DNA from: Actinomycetospora callitridis
Lineage (GTDB): Bacteria; Actinomycetota; Actinomycetes; Mycobacteriales; Pseudonocardiaceae
DNA: 64,000 bases
Reading direction: 5' to 3'
NCBI RefSeq assembly: GCF_028737265.1
Contig: NZ_JAQZAK010000001.1
Coordinates: 434,001-498,000 of the forward strand
Shown here: positions 1 to 7,351 of the stretch, piece after piece
Position numbering within the stretch: the first letter of the stretch is position 1
Layout of the letters: each line of letters begins with the position of its first letter
Notes under the pieces: model-generated
Databases searched by the model: none
The model's input: only the letters and a program-made list of their open reading frames with translations
What the model was told of the DNA's origin: nothing
Position numbers and translations under genes: made by a program

Positions 1-387
1 TTCGTGGCGGTGATCGTCAAGGCGATGTCCGAGGCGCTGGCGCTCGGCGGGATCGGCGGGGTGCTGACGACCTGGCAGAGCTACCTGCTCCTGCCCGTCG
101 CGCCGGCGGCGTTCCTGACGCTCCAGTACGCGCTGCGGGCGGGGCGTCTGCTCGCGTCCCAGCCGGGCCTGATCCTCGGCAACCCGCTGCTCTCGTCGAC
201 GTGGGGCATCTGGCTGCTCGGCGAGGAGGTCAACGGCGGCGCGGCCCTGCTCGGCGGGTTCGTCGGGGCCGGCCTGATGACGGTGGGCGTGTTCCTGTTG
301 TCGCGCTCGCCGCTGCTGGCGGCCCAGGAGGGCGGTCCGCGGGACACCTCGGGGACGAGCCCCGGGTCCCGTCGCCGACCGCTCTGA
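1..387 (+). CDS. DMT/EamA-type transporter, C-terminal part (5' truncated)
   Basis: The frame is open from the first base, so only the last 128 codons are present. The fragment is very hydrophobic, with about four membrane-spanning segments separated by short loops, and ends in a polar Gly/Ser/Arg tail after the last helix. The spacing, and the GNPLLSSTWGIWLLGEE segment before the last helix, resemble the C-terminal half of actinobacterial DMT-family permeases, which move small metabolites across the cytoplasmic membrane. The substrate cannot be inferred. A strong hairpin lies about 150 bp downstream. Confidence 0.6.
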   Translation, partial: FVAVIVKAMSEALALGGIGGVLTTWQSYLLLPVAPAAFLTLQYALRAGRLLASQPGLILGNPLLSSTWGIWLLGEEVNGGAALLGGFVGAGLMTVGVFLLSRSPLLAAQEGGPRDTSGTSPGSRRRPL

Positions 388-534
388 TCCTTCTGGACCA
401 GCCCTGAAACCTCGCGGCTGTCACCCGAAAGGGTGGTCCTGCTCGATCAGGGGAACCATCCGGGCGTGTGAGCCGTCATACAGGGTGCGAGGACCTCGAT
501 GCCGGCCGCTGGGGAGCGGGTGGGCGTCGGGCAG

Positions 535-569
535 GTCCGGGACGTCGGCTCGGGGCCGATGTCCCGGAC
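535..569. terminator. Strong hairpin, likely bidirectional terminator
   Basis: Arms GTCCGGGACGTCGGC and GCCGATGTCCCGGAC pair over 15 bp with one G-U wobble and a 5-nt loop. It lies between the plus-strand transporter (ends 387) and the minus-strand zinc-ribbon gene (ends 605), so it can serve both. There is no U-tract, as is usual in high-GC actinobacteria. A small hairpin with a GAAA loop (CACCC/GGGTG, 422-435) lies upstream. Confidence 0.6.
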
Positions 570-604
570 CACCCCTCGACCCTCTCCGGGCAGGTTCCAG
601 GCCC

Positions 605-997
605 TCAGGCCGACTTCGCGGACGATCCCGACGAGCTCGAGGATCCCGACGACCCGGACGAGCTCGACGCGGTGCTCGAGGTGCTCGAGCCGGAGCTGCT
701 GCCGGAGTCCGACGAGCTCTTCGTCTCGGTCTTGGTGCTCGTCGACTCGCCCGAGCCCTTCGACTCGCCCGAGCCGGACTCCGCCGACGCCGGGGCCTTC
801 TCCGAGTTCGCGCCGGAGCCGGCACGGGCGTCGTTGCGGTAGAAGCCGCTGCCCTTGAAGACGATCCCGACCGACGAGAACACCTTGCGCAGACGTCCGC
901 CGCACACGGGGCACTCGGTCAGCGAGGGGTCGGAGAACGCCTGGACCTGCTCGAAGCGGTGATCGCAAGCGGTGCAGGCGTAGGGGTAGGTCGGCAC
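605..997 (-). CDS. ruc: FmdB-family zinc-ribbon protein, Ruc-like redox chaperone
   Basis: 130 aa. The start VPTYPYAC matches the MPTYEYxC opening of the FmdB/CxxC zinc-ribbon family. Cysteines C8, C11, C29 and C32 form two CxxC pairs for a zinc ribbon. After about residue 60 the chain is a Ser/Gly/Thr/Lys/Glu-rich disordered tail. The M. tuberculosis homologue Rv0991c (Ruc) is a chaperone activated when oxidation releases its zinc, and is under HrcA control; neighbours match that locus. GTG at 997 is chosen because it begins the conserved motif and GGGAG lies just upstream. A CIRCE-type operator (1064-1088) sits in its promoter region. Function is inferred from family, synteny and operator. 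Confidence 0.82.
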   Translation of the reverse strand: MPTYPYACTACDHRFEQVQAFSDPSLTECPVCGGRLRKVFSSVGIVFKGSGFYRNDARAGSGANSEKAPASAESGSGESKGSGESTSTKTETKSSSDSGSSSGSSTSSTASSSSGSSGSSSSSGSSAKSA

Positions 998-1055
998 GTG
1001 CACTCCCGTTCTCGTCCGCCCCCGCGGACGGGCGGGGGTGGTGATGTCCGCGCGC

Positions 1056-1088
1056 AGTGTAGATGGCACTCGCGCCACCCGAGTGCCA
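1056..1088 (-). promoter_or_regulatory. CIRCE (HrcA) operator with adjacent -10 element
   Basis: TGGCACTC (1064-1071), nine spacer bases, then GAGTGCCA (1081-1088): the inverted repeat and N9 spacing of CIRCE, the HrcA operator (consensus TTAGCACTC-N9-GAGTGCTAA). Reading the minus strand, TACACT (1061-1056) follows immediately and fits a -10 hexamer, so HrcA binding would cover the -35 region of the zinc-ribbon gene. The predicted transcript start is near 1049, giving a leader of about 50 nt. Confidence 0.82.
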
Positions 1089-1170
1089 ACGCCGCGAGGG
1101 TCACGGCTGTTCCGTGGGTGGTGGACGCGGCCTCGTCGCCGCGAGCGGGGGGATTTCCTGACGATGAACG

Positions 1171-1797
1171 TCAGCGTGGCCCCCGGGCTGACCACGACGC
1201 CGGCGAGATCGGGAGCGAGGTGACGCCCGCGCGGGGGCGCCAGACGGCGTGGACGGCGACGTCGTGGGGCTCGGCGGGCAGGGGGCCCTCGACCAGCTCG
1301 TCGTCGCCCACGAGGGCCACCAGGCGGGTCGCGGCGCCCGTGAGGGGCAGCGTGCGGTCGTAGTGCCCGCCGCCGCGGCCGAGGCGCACGCCGCGGTGGT
1401 CGACGGCCAGCGCCGGGACGACGACGAGGCCGGCGTCGGCCACAGCGGAGGGACCCAGGCGCGGTCCCGTGGGCTCGAGGAGGCCGTGGGGTCCGGGACC
1501 GAGAGAACCGGGACCCTCGTACGGAGCCCAGTCCAGCGGCGCCCCGCCCACCGTCACGGGCAGGAGCACGCGACGCCCGAGCGCGCGGGCGGCGTCGAGC
1601 ACGGGCAGCGCGCCGTCGGGGGTCGCGCCCGGCTCGCCGCGCACGGCGACGAACAGGCACACCGGGTCGTCGACCCCGTCGAGCACCCCGGGGAGCCCCG
1701 CCGCCAGCGCCGCCGCGTCGGCCCGGCGCGCCTCGTCGGGACGGCCGCGCCGTGCCGCCAGCAGCGGGCGGCGCCACTCGGCCTTCGAGCGGGTCAC
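1171..1797 (-). CDS. 5-formyltetrahydrofolate cyclo-ligase
   Basis: 208 aa, normal family length. The enzyme converts 5-formyl-THF to 5,10-methenyl-THF using ATP, recycling a storage folate. The C-terminal motif LGRGGGHYDRTL is the family signature of the ATP/folate site, preceded by VVVPALAVDHRGVR. The GTG start at 1797 overlaps the TGA of the upstream pyrophosphorylase gene by 4 nt (GTGA), implying translational coupling. The same gene (Rv0992c) neighbours galU in mycobacteria. Confidence 0.9.
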   Translation of the reverse strand: MTRSKAEWRRPLLAARRGRPDEARRADAAALAAGLPGVLDGVDDPVCLFVAVRGEPGATPDGALPVLDAARALGRRVLLPVTVGGAPLDWAPYEGPGSLGPGPHGLLEPTGPRLGPSAVADAGLVVVPALAVDHRGVRLGRGGGHYDRTLPLTGAATRLVALVGDDELVEGPLPAEPHDVAVHAVWRPRAGVTSLPISPASWSARGPR

Positions 1798-3155
1798 CCC
1801 CGCAGCGTCTCGCCGTCGTCGACGTGGCGCGGCCCCTCGACCGTCACGTCGCCCTCGACGGTGACGTCGGCCCCGAAGGTGACGTCCCCCGAGACGGTCA
1901 GCGACGACGCGCGCGCCAGCGACGGCGCCCCGCCCGCGAACCGGCGCTCGAAGTCGTCGAGCATCCCGAACCGGGCCTTCTCCAGGCCGACGGTCGGGAA
2001 GTCGGCGCGCGTGGGCACCATCCGGCCGTCGTCGGTGAGGTCGTAGAGGTCCGAGCGCGCGACGAGCAGGTCGTCGGTGGTCTTGACCGGCGCGAACCGG
2101 TTGCGCGGCACCTCGATCGCCCGCGCGTCCTCGATCGACCCGATCGCCGCGCCCATCGCGGTCTCGAGCTGCAGCACGGCCGTCGACGACTTGTCCGTGG
2201 GGTCGACGGTCTTCTTGTTGACGATCAGTGGCAGGTACGGCGCCGCCGGATCGGCCTGCTGGAGCGTGCGCAGGTGCTCGAGGTCGAACCACAGGTTGTT
2301 GGTGTTGAAGAAGCAGAACTGCTCGATGTCGGTGAACGAGTCGTCGCCGTCGGGCACCTGGGCGGTCTCGCGCAGCACGAGGGCGCCGTCGCGGCGGGCG
2401 AGGTGCCCGCCCTTGCGGTCCATCGGGGTGCGGCGGGCCACCTCGAGCGCGAACGGCACGCCCTGCTCGGCCATCCACGCCGCGATCCGCACGTCGGGGA
2501 TCGCGCCGAGGTTGTCGGAGTTCGACACGAAGCACCAGCGCACGCCGGCCGCGAGCAGCGCCTCGAGGGTCCCGGACGCGGCGAGCGCGGTGTAGAGGTC
2601 GCCGTGCCCCGGCGGGCACCACTCGAGGCGCGGGTCGGCCGGCCACGAGACGGGGTGCCAGTCGTCGGCGCGCAGCTTGGGCTCGGAGCCCTGCAGGAAG
2701 TCCAGCGGCAGCTCGGGGTCCTCGAGGCCCTCGTGCCGGCGCAGCGCGGCGAGCGAGGGCTCGCGGGTGCCCTCGGAGTTCATCACCAGCAGCGGCAGGC
2801 GCGCGCCGTGGCGCTCGCGCAGCGCGAGGGTCTGGCGGGCGACGGCGTCGAGGAAGCTCGTGCCGGGCTTGATCTCCAGCAGCGACTTGGGGCCCGCGAG
2901 GCCCATGCTCGTGCCGAGGCCGCCGTTGAGCTTGATCACGGCGAGGCGGTCCAGCGCGTCGCGCGCCGCGGCGTCGTCCGGCTCGCCGAGGTCGTCGAGG
3001 GCGGGCAGGTCGCCCACCTCGGAGAGCTCGTCCCCGGGCACGACGGCGCTCTCCGGCTTGGCCAGCTGCTCGAGGCGACGGCGGAAGGCCTCGACCTCCG
3101 CGGGGTGCGCGTCACGCTCGGTCAGGGTCGCCAGGGCGGCGTCGACGTAGGTCAT
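1794..3155 (-). CDS. UTP-glucose-1-phosphate uridylyltransferase, eukaryotic (UDPGP) type
   Basis: 453 aa. Makes UDP-glucose from UTP and glucose-1-phosphate for wall polysaccharides, glycolipids and trehalose. The nucleotide-binding motif KLNGGLGTSMGLAGPKS (residues 75-91) is diagnostic of the UDPGP/UGPase family (PF01704), not of the RfbA-like bacterial GalU family. FFNTNNLWFDL and PLIVNKKTVDP are further UGPase motifs. The chain ends in a short beta-rich segment (SGDVTFGADVTVEGDVTVEG) resembling the C-terminal left-handed beta-helix of UGPases. A -10 like TATCGT (3197-3192) lies about 35 bp upstream. Mycobacteria carry a GalU-type gene at this syntenic position. Confidence 0.92.
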   Translation of the reverse strand: MTYVDAALATLTERDAHPAEVEAFRRRLEQLAKPESAVVPGDELSEVGDLPALDDLGEPDDAAARDALDRLAVIKLNGGLGTSMGLAGPKSLLEIKPGTSFLDAVARQTLALRERHGARLPLLVMNSEGTREPSLAALRRHEGLEDPELPLDFLQGSEPKLRADDWHPVSWPADPRLEWCPPGHGDLYTALAASGTLEALLAAGVRWCFVSNSDNLGAIPDVRIAAWMAEQGVPFALEVARRTPMDRKGGHLARRDGALVLRETAQVPDGDDSFTDIEQFCFFNTNNLWFDLEHLRTLQQADPAAPYLPLIVNKKTVDPTDKSSTAVLQLETAMGAAIGSIEDARAIEVPRNRFAPVKTTDDLLVARSDLYDLTDDGRMVPTRADFPTVGLEKARFGMLDDFERRFAGGAPSLARASSLTVSGDVTFGADVTVEGDVTVEGPRHVDDGETLRG

Positions 3156-3281
3156 GCGGCTCTCTCACCAACGGGGCGCGGGACCCGTCCCACGATATCG
3201 GGCGCGTCGGTCCCCTCCGCCCGACGCCCGGCGTAGGACGATGGTGCGCATGAGGAGCCGGCCAGAGGGAAGGCGCAGGCG

Positions 3282-4535
3282 GTGAGGACGGTCGAGGCCC
3301 AGCTGCGCCGTGTGCTCGACGCCGCGGTCCGCCCCGCGCCGATCCGGGTCGACATCTCCTCCGCGCAGGGCCTGCTGTGCGCCGAGGAGGTCGTCGCCGA
3401 CCGGGCGCTGCCCGGGTTCGACCAGGCGGCCGTCGACGGGTTCGCCGTGCGCAGCGTCGACGTGCGCGCCGCGGCCGAGGAGCCCGTCGAGCTGCCCGTG
3501 GTGGGCGAGGTCGCGGTCGGGTCCCGGCAGGCGCACCGCCTCCAGCCCGGCCAGGCCGTGCGGGTCGCCACCGGCGCGCCCCTGCCGACGCTGGCCGACG
3601 CCGTCGTCCCGCACGACCACACCGACGCGGCCGACGACCCGGGCAGCAAGGGCACCGGGCACCGGGCCCGGCTCACCGTCAAGACGCCCGTGCCGTCGGC
3701 GGCCTGGGTGCGCCGGGTCGGCGAGGACGTGGCCCCCGGGGACGTCGCCGTCCGCCGCGGCGCCACCGTCGGCCCCGCCCAGGTGGGCCTGCTGGCCGCG
3801 GTCGGGCGCACCAAGGTGCTCGTGCACCCTCGCCCGCGGGTGTCGGTGCTCGCGGTCGGCGACGAGCTGGTCGACCTCGACCGCACGCCCGGCACCGGCC
3901 AGGTCGTCGACGTCAACTCCTACGCCCTGGCCGCCGCGGCCGCGGACGCCGGCGCCGAGGTCACGCGCCTGCCCCTCGTCTCCGCCGACGCGACGGCGCT
4001 GCGCGAGGCGGTCGAGTCGGCGCTCGCGCGCTCCGAGATCGTCGTCCTCGCGGGCGGCGTCGGCGGGCGCCTGGGGGAGGACGTCCAGGACACGCTGTCG
4101 GCGCTCGGGTCCGTCGACATCTCGCGGGTGGCCATGCACCCCGGCTCCGTCCAGGGCTTCGGTCGGCTCGGCGCCGAGGAGATCCCGACGTTCCTGCTCC
4201 CCGCGAACCCGGTGTCGGCGCTCGTCGCGTTCGAGGTGCTCGTGCGCCCGCTCATCCGGCTGGCGCTGGGCCGCCAGGAGCTGCACCGCCGCGAGGTCAC
4301 CGCCTCCCTGCTCTCGCCGGTGACGTCCCCGCCCGGGCGCCGCAGCTACGTGCGCGGGCGCCTGCTGCGCGACCGCGGGACCGCCGACTACCTCGCCCAG
4401 CCCCTGGGCGGATCGGACTCCCACCTGCTGTCCTCGCTCGCGGAGGCCAACGCGCTCATCGTGATCGGCGAGGACACCACCGAGGTCGGCATGGACGCCC
4501 CCGTGCGGGTGTCCTTCCTCGCGCCGCGCACCTGA
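3282..4535 (+). CDS. glp: Gephyrin-like MoeA homologue (Glp)
   Basis: 417 aa, with MoeA domain order: N-terminal region, MoCF_biosynth domain around LAVGDELV, and C-terminal beta domain. Canonical MoeA inserts molybdate into molybdopterin-AMP. Several motifs have drifted: FDQAAVDGFAV for FDxSAMDGYAV; AGGVGGRLGEDV (about residues 256-267) for the SGGVSxGxxD loop; LLPANPVSA for LPGNPVS. In Corynebacterium the moeA paralogue at this locus (Glp) binds FtsZ and its membrane receptor GlpR; the order glp-rimJ-glpR is preserved here. The division role is inferred from synteny and motif drift; retained enzyme activity is possible. GTG at 3282 has GAGGGAAGG upstream. Confidence 0.8.
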   Translation: MRTVEAQLRRVLDAAVRPAPIRVDISSAQGLLCAEEVVADRALPGFDQAAVDGFAVRSVDVRAAAEEPVELPVVGEVAVGSRQAHRLQPGQAVRVATGAPLPTLADAVVPHDHTDAADDPGSKGTGHRARLTVKTPVPSAAWVRRVGEDVAPGDVAVRRGATVGPAQVGLLAAVGRTKVLVHPRPRVSVLAVGDELVDLDRTPGTGQVVDVNSYALAAAAADAGAEVTRLPLVSADATALREAVESALARSEIVVLAGGVGGRLGEDVQDTLSALGSVDISRVAMHPGSVQGFGRLGAEEIPTFLLPANPVSALVAFEVLVRPLIRLALGRQELHRREVTASLLSPVTSPPGRRSYVRGRLLRDRGTADYLAQPLGGSDSHLLSSLAEANALIVIGEDTTEVGMDAPVRVSFLAPRT

Positions 4536-4540
4536 CGCGC

Positions 4541-5218
4541 GTGTCCCGACCCCCGTGGGGCGGGCCCCGGCCGACCGGGCGCCACCCCGGCTGGCCCGCG
4601 CGCACCCGGACCCTGAGGGTGCCGGCGGGCGTCGTCGAGCTGCGGCCGGTGCGCCTGCGGGACGGCCGGGCCTGGTCGCGGATCCGGCAGCGGGACGAGG
4701 AGCACCTCGCGCCGTGGGAGCCGACGCTGCCCGGCCCGTGGGCGGAGCGCAACGCGCTCTCGGAGTGGCCGGCGCGGTGGAGCGCGCTGCGCTCGATGGG
4801 ACGCGCGGGCCAGGCGCTGCCGTTCACGCTGCTCGTCGACGGCGAGTTCGCCGGCCAGGTCGTGATCGGCAACGTGGTGCGCGAGCCGTTGCTCTCGGCC
4901 TACGTCGGCTACTGGGTGAGCGCGCAGGTCGCGGGCGGCGGCGTCGCGACGGCGGCCGTCGCGCTGGCCGTCGACCACTGCTTCGCCCGCGTCGGCCTGC
5001 ACCGCATCGAGGCGACGGTGCGACCGGAGAACGTGCGCAGCCGGCGGGTGCTCGCGAAGCTCGGCTTCCGCGAGGAGGGGCTGCTGCGCCGGTACCTGGA
5101 GGTCGACGGCGACTGGCGCGACCACCTCGTCCTCGCCGTCACCGAGGAGGACGTGCTGCCCGACGGCCTGGTCGCCCGGGTGCTCCGGGACGGCCTCGCC
5201 GAGCGAGATCGAGAGTGA
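4541..5218 (+). CDS. rimJ: RimJ/RimL-type GNAT N-acetyltransferase
   Basis: 225 aa. Acetyl-CoA-dependent N-acetyltransferase of the ribosomal-protein alanine acetyltransferase group. It has the GNAT pattern: YVGYWVSAQVAGGGVATAAVALAVDH (split here by the acetyl-CoA loop region AGGGVAT), then HRIEATVRPENVRSRRVLAKLG, the conserved Asn/Leu-Gly-Phe segment. It starts 5 bp after the glp stop, so the two are co-transcribed. A later GTG at 4619 would give a shorter protein. The gene sits between glp and glpR as in mycobacteria and corynebacteria; the true substrate is unknown. Confidence 0.87.
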   Translation: MSRPPWGGPRPTGRHPGWPARTRTLRVPAGVVELRPVRLRDGRAWSRIRQRDEEHLAPWEPTLPGPWAERNALSEWPARWSALRSMGRAGQALPFTLLVDGEFAGQVVIGNVVREPLLSAYVGYWVSAQVAGGGVATAAVALAVDHCFARVGLHRIEATVRPENVRSRRVLAKLGFREEGLLRRYLEVDGDWRDHLVLAVTEEDVLPDGLVARVLRDGLAERDRE

Positions 5219-5438
5219 CACCCACATGGCCGAGGGGTTGAGACTTCCGGACCATCCGGTCGAGTGCTAAGGGACCCAAACCTGCTGGCGTCCGGTTCCC
5301 CTACTGGAGGGATCTCGTCACCGCTCGCACACGACACGCCGTGTCGGCTACGAGGCCCACGGGGCTCGTGTGACTAGCGTGGCGCCTGCGACGAACCGGA
5401 TCCGGTCCGTCGCGGTCGTCCCAGGTGGGGGGTGTGCG

Positions 5439-6536
5439 GTGCCGAGCTCGGTCGTGTTCGCGGCCCTGGTCCTGGCGTGGCTGGTGGTCCTCGTCCCGGT
5501 CGTGGCCCGGCGTCGCCAGATGGTTCCCCGCCCCGCCGAGGCCGATCTGAGTGCCCGGGTGCTGCCGCGGACGGCGGGCGCACCCCTGATCGAGGAGGTC
5601 CCCGTGACCACTGCGCAGGCGGACGCACGTACCGGACGCACGGTGGCGGCCGGAGGTGGCACGGGCGGCACCGCGACCGGCACGGTGCTGGCCGAGCGCG
5701 CGGACGAGACCCCCGAGGCCCTCGACGCCGAGCTCGACCTCGACGCCCAGAACGTCGAGGACCTCGACGACCTCGAGGACCTCGACGACGAGCGGGCCGA
5801 GCTCGACGAGTACGACGACGACCCCCGCCCCGCCGGGCGCGAGCGGGTCCTGCGTCGGGCCCCGCACCCGGACGACGACGAGTACCTCGAGGACGAGTAC
5901 CTCGACGACGAGTACCTCGACGAGGACCTCGAGGACGACGAGCCCGTCGCCGAGCGTGCCCTGCGCACCTACCGGCCGGGGCGGGGCGGCTTCGACCCCG
6001 ACGCCGCGGCCGCCGCGGCGCGCGCCCGCTACACGTTCCGCCAGCGCGTCGCGCTCGGCCTGATCGCGGTGGCGGTGCTCTCGGCGCTGGCCGCGCTGGT
6101 CGTCTCCAGCGCCATGTGGTGGCTGCACGCGGCCGCCGACGTCATCCTGGTCGGCTACCTGGCCTTCCTGCGCCGCCAGACGCGCATCGAGGAGGAGGTG
6201 CGTGTCCGCCGGGCCGCCCGCCTCTCCGGGGAGCGGCGCGCGCTGGAGGCCCGTCGCGCCCGTCAGGCCGAGCACGAAGCTCGGATGGCCGCGATGCGCG
6301 AGCAGGACTGGATCGACGGGGAGTACGACGCCGACGACCTCGATGACGACGAGCAGGTCCGGTTCGAGGACGAGGAGCTCCGCGCCGCGTCCTCGCCCCG
6401 CTGGGCGGCTCCGCGCACGCCGGCGCCGCCCGTGCCCGACGACCTCGAGCTGGTCGACGACACCGACGACGACCCGGCGTTCCACGACCTCGACGGCGAG
6501 CGCTCCTACGGCTACCGGCGGGCCGCCGGGGCCTGA
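5439..6536 (+). CDS. glpR: GlpR/SepX-like membrane division protein
   Basis: 365 aa. The N-terminus PSSVVFAALVLAWLVVLVP is a membrane helix followed by RRR, the hallmark start of actinobacterial GlpR/SepX proteins. Then come a very acidic disordered linker (about 85-175), two closely spaced helices (about 205-245), a basic coiled-coil-like segment (EEEVRVRRAARL onward) and an acidic tail. In Corynebacterium GlpR recruits Glp to the septal membrane; Streptomyces SepX acts in septation with DivIVA/FtsZ partners. The GTG at 5439 is preferred over one at 5370 because AGGTGGGG lies just upstream and it begins the conserved motif. TAGCGT (5375-5380) is a possible -10. Confidence 0.8.
   Translation: MPSSVVFAALVLAWLVVLVPVVARRRQMVPRPAEADLSARVLPRTAGAPLIEEVPVTTAQADARTGRTVAAGGGTGGTATGTVLAERADETPEALDAELDLDAQNVEDLDDLEDLDDERAELDEYDDDPRPAGRERVLRRAPHPDDDEYLEDEYLDDEYLDEDLEDDEPVAERALRTYRPGRGGFDPDAAAAAARARYTFRQRVALGLIAVAVLSALAALVVSSAMWWLHAAADVILVGYLAFLRRQTRIEEEVRVRRAARLSGERRALEARRARQAEHEARMAAMREQDWIDGEYDADDLDDDEQVRFEDEELRAASSPRWAAPRTPAPPVPDDLELVDDTDDDPAFHDLDGERSYGYRRAAGA
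5880..5939 (+). repeat. 15-bp in-frame tandem repeat in glpR
   Basis: Four 15-bp units (5880-5894, 5895-5909, 5910-5924, 5925-5939), the first three of form GAGTACCTCGASGAS, encode EYLED, EYLDD, EYLDE, DLEDD in the acidic linker between the membrane segments. Confidence 0.8.
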
Positions 6537-6567
6537 CCCGGCATCCGGTCGCGATCGACGGCGTTGC

Positions 6568-6573
6568 TAGAGT
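6568..6573 (+). promoter_or_regulatory. -10 element of the tRNA-Ala gene
   Basis: TAGAGT lies 13 bp before the tRNA 5' end, predicting initiation about 6-7 nt upstream of the mature tRNA. No clear -35 is seen. Confidence 0.4.
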
Positions 6574-6586
6574 CGTCATCGCACCA

Positions 6587-6659
6587 GGGGCTGTGGCGCA
6601 GTTGGTAGCGCGACTCGTTCGCATCGAGTAGGTCAGGGGTTCGATTCCCCTCAGCTCCA
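6587..6659 (+). tRNA. tRNA-Ala (anticodon CGC)
   Basis: A 73-nt cloverleaf. Acceptor arms are GGGGCTG and CAGCTCC, with the G3-U70 wobble that is the main alanine identity element. D arm GCGC/GCGC; anticodon stem ACTCG/CGAGT around loop TTCGCAT, placing CGC at 6620-6622; T arm AGGGG/CCCCT with loop TTCGATT; discriminator A. CCA is not encoded. It decodes GCG, heavily used in this GC-rich genome. Confidence 0.96.
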
Positions 6660-6676
6660 CTCTTTCCTTCTCCGGA

Positions 6677-7297
6677 TCACCAGTCGGCTCGCCGGGCGAT
6701 CGCCGCGAGCTCCGCCGGATCGGCGACGGCGTCGGCCGGGTCCTCGGGCCAGGCCTCGATCTGCTCGCTCGCCCAGTCCGCCCACCGCGCCACGGTCGCG
6801 TAGAGCTCGGTGAAGAACGCGCCGGCGAGCATGCCCTGGGCCGCGCGGTCCTGGAACGGTCCTTCGCCGGTCGCGTACTCCCGCGCCGCCACGAGGTTCT
6901 CGACGTTCTGCCGCTCCGCCCAGGCGCGCGCGGCGGCGACCGTGCGCAGGGCGTCGGCCCGGGTCCCGTGCTCGGCGAAGCTGAGCTTCACCAGCTGCTC
7001 GAACTCCACGACCGGACCCTCGCCGGGCTCGGCGAGCCAGCCGGCGAGTGCGGTGCGGCCCTCTTCGGTGATCGAGTAGACGGTGCGTGGCCGCTTCCCG
7101 ACGTTCTCGGTCTCCGCGGACGCGTAGCCGAGCGTCACGAGCTTCTTGGGCTCCTCATAGAGCTTGCTCGCCGCCCGCGGCCACATCCGGCCCAGGCTGC
7201 GGTCCATCTGCTGCGTGAGCTCGTAGGTGCTCCAGGGCCGCACCGCGAGGAGGCCGAGGACGGCGAACGTCGTGCTCGTCGGACGCGGGCTTGACAT
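6677..7297 (-). CDS. PadR-family transcriptional regulator
   Basis: 206 aa. The N-terminal winged helix has the PadR pattern: FAVLGLLAVRPWSTYELTQ, then MWPRAASKLYEEPKKLVTLGY and a KRPRTVYSITEEGRTAL wing. The C-terminal PadR_C half is helical (AWAERQNVENLVAAREY). PadR proteins usually repress adjacent genes in response to small phenolics or drugs. ATG at 7297 is chosen because AAGGGGAG precedes it; an ATG at 7318 is in frame but less well placed. Divergent from the methyltransferase, with a palindrome between them, suggesting autoregulation and joint control. Confidence 0.88.
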   Translation of the reverse strand: MSSPRPTSTTFAVLGLLAVRPWSTYELTQQMDRSLGRMWPRAASKLYEEPKKLVTLGYASAETENVGKRPRTVYSITEEGRTALAGWLAEPGEGPVVEFEQLVKLSFAEHGTRADALRTVAAARAWAERQNVENLVAAREYATGEGPFQDRAAQGMLAGAFFTELYATVARWADWASEQIEAWPEDPADAVADPAELAAIARRADW

Positions 7298-7305
7298 GTA
7301 CTCCC

Positions 7306-7339
7306 CTTGGGACGACATTAATACTCCCCAAGAGAGTAT
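7306..7339. promoter_or_regulatory. Candidate PadR operator
   Basis: ATACTC (7321-7326), seven bases, then GAGTAT (7334-7339) form a perfect palindrome, and CTTGGG (7306-7311) pairs with CCCAAG (7327-7332) across the same stretch. Located 12 bp before the methyltransferase ATG and 24 bp before the PadR ATG. ATAC/GTAT-type dyads are typical of PadR-family operators; the assignment is inferred from position and symmetry. Confidence 0.55.
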
Positions 7340-7351
7340 CGGAGTGCCACC

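Noticed and set aside
5248..5260. CCGGA/TCCGG hairpin after rimJ considered as a terminator
   Set aside because: Only five base pairs and no tail; too weak to separate rimJ from glpR.
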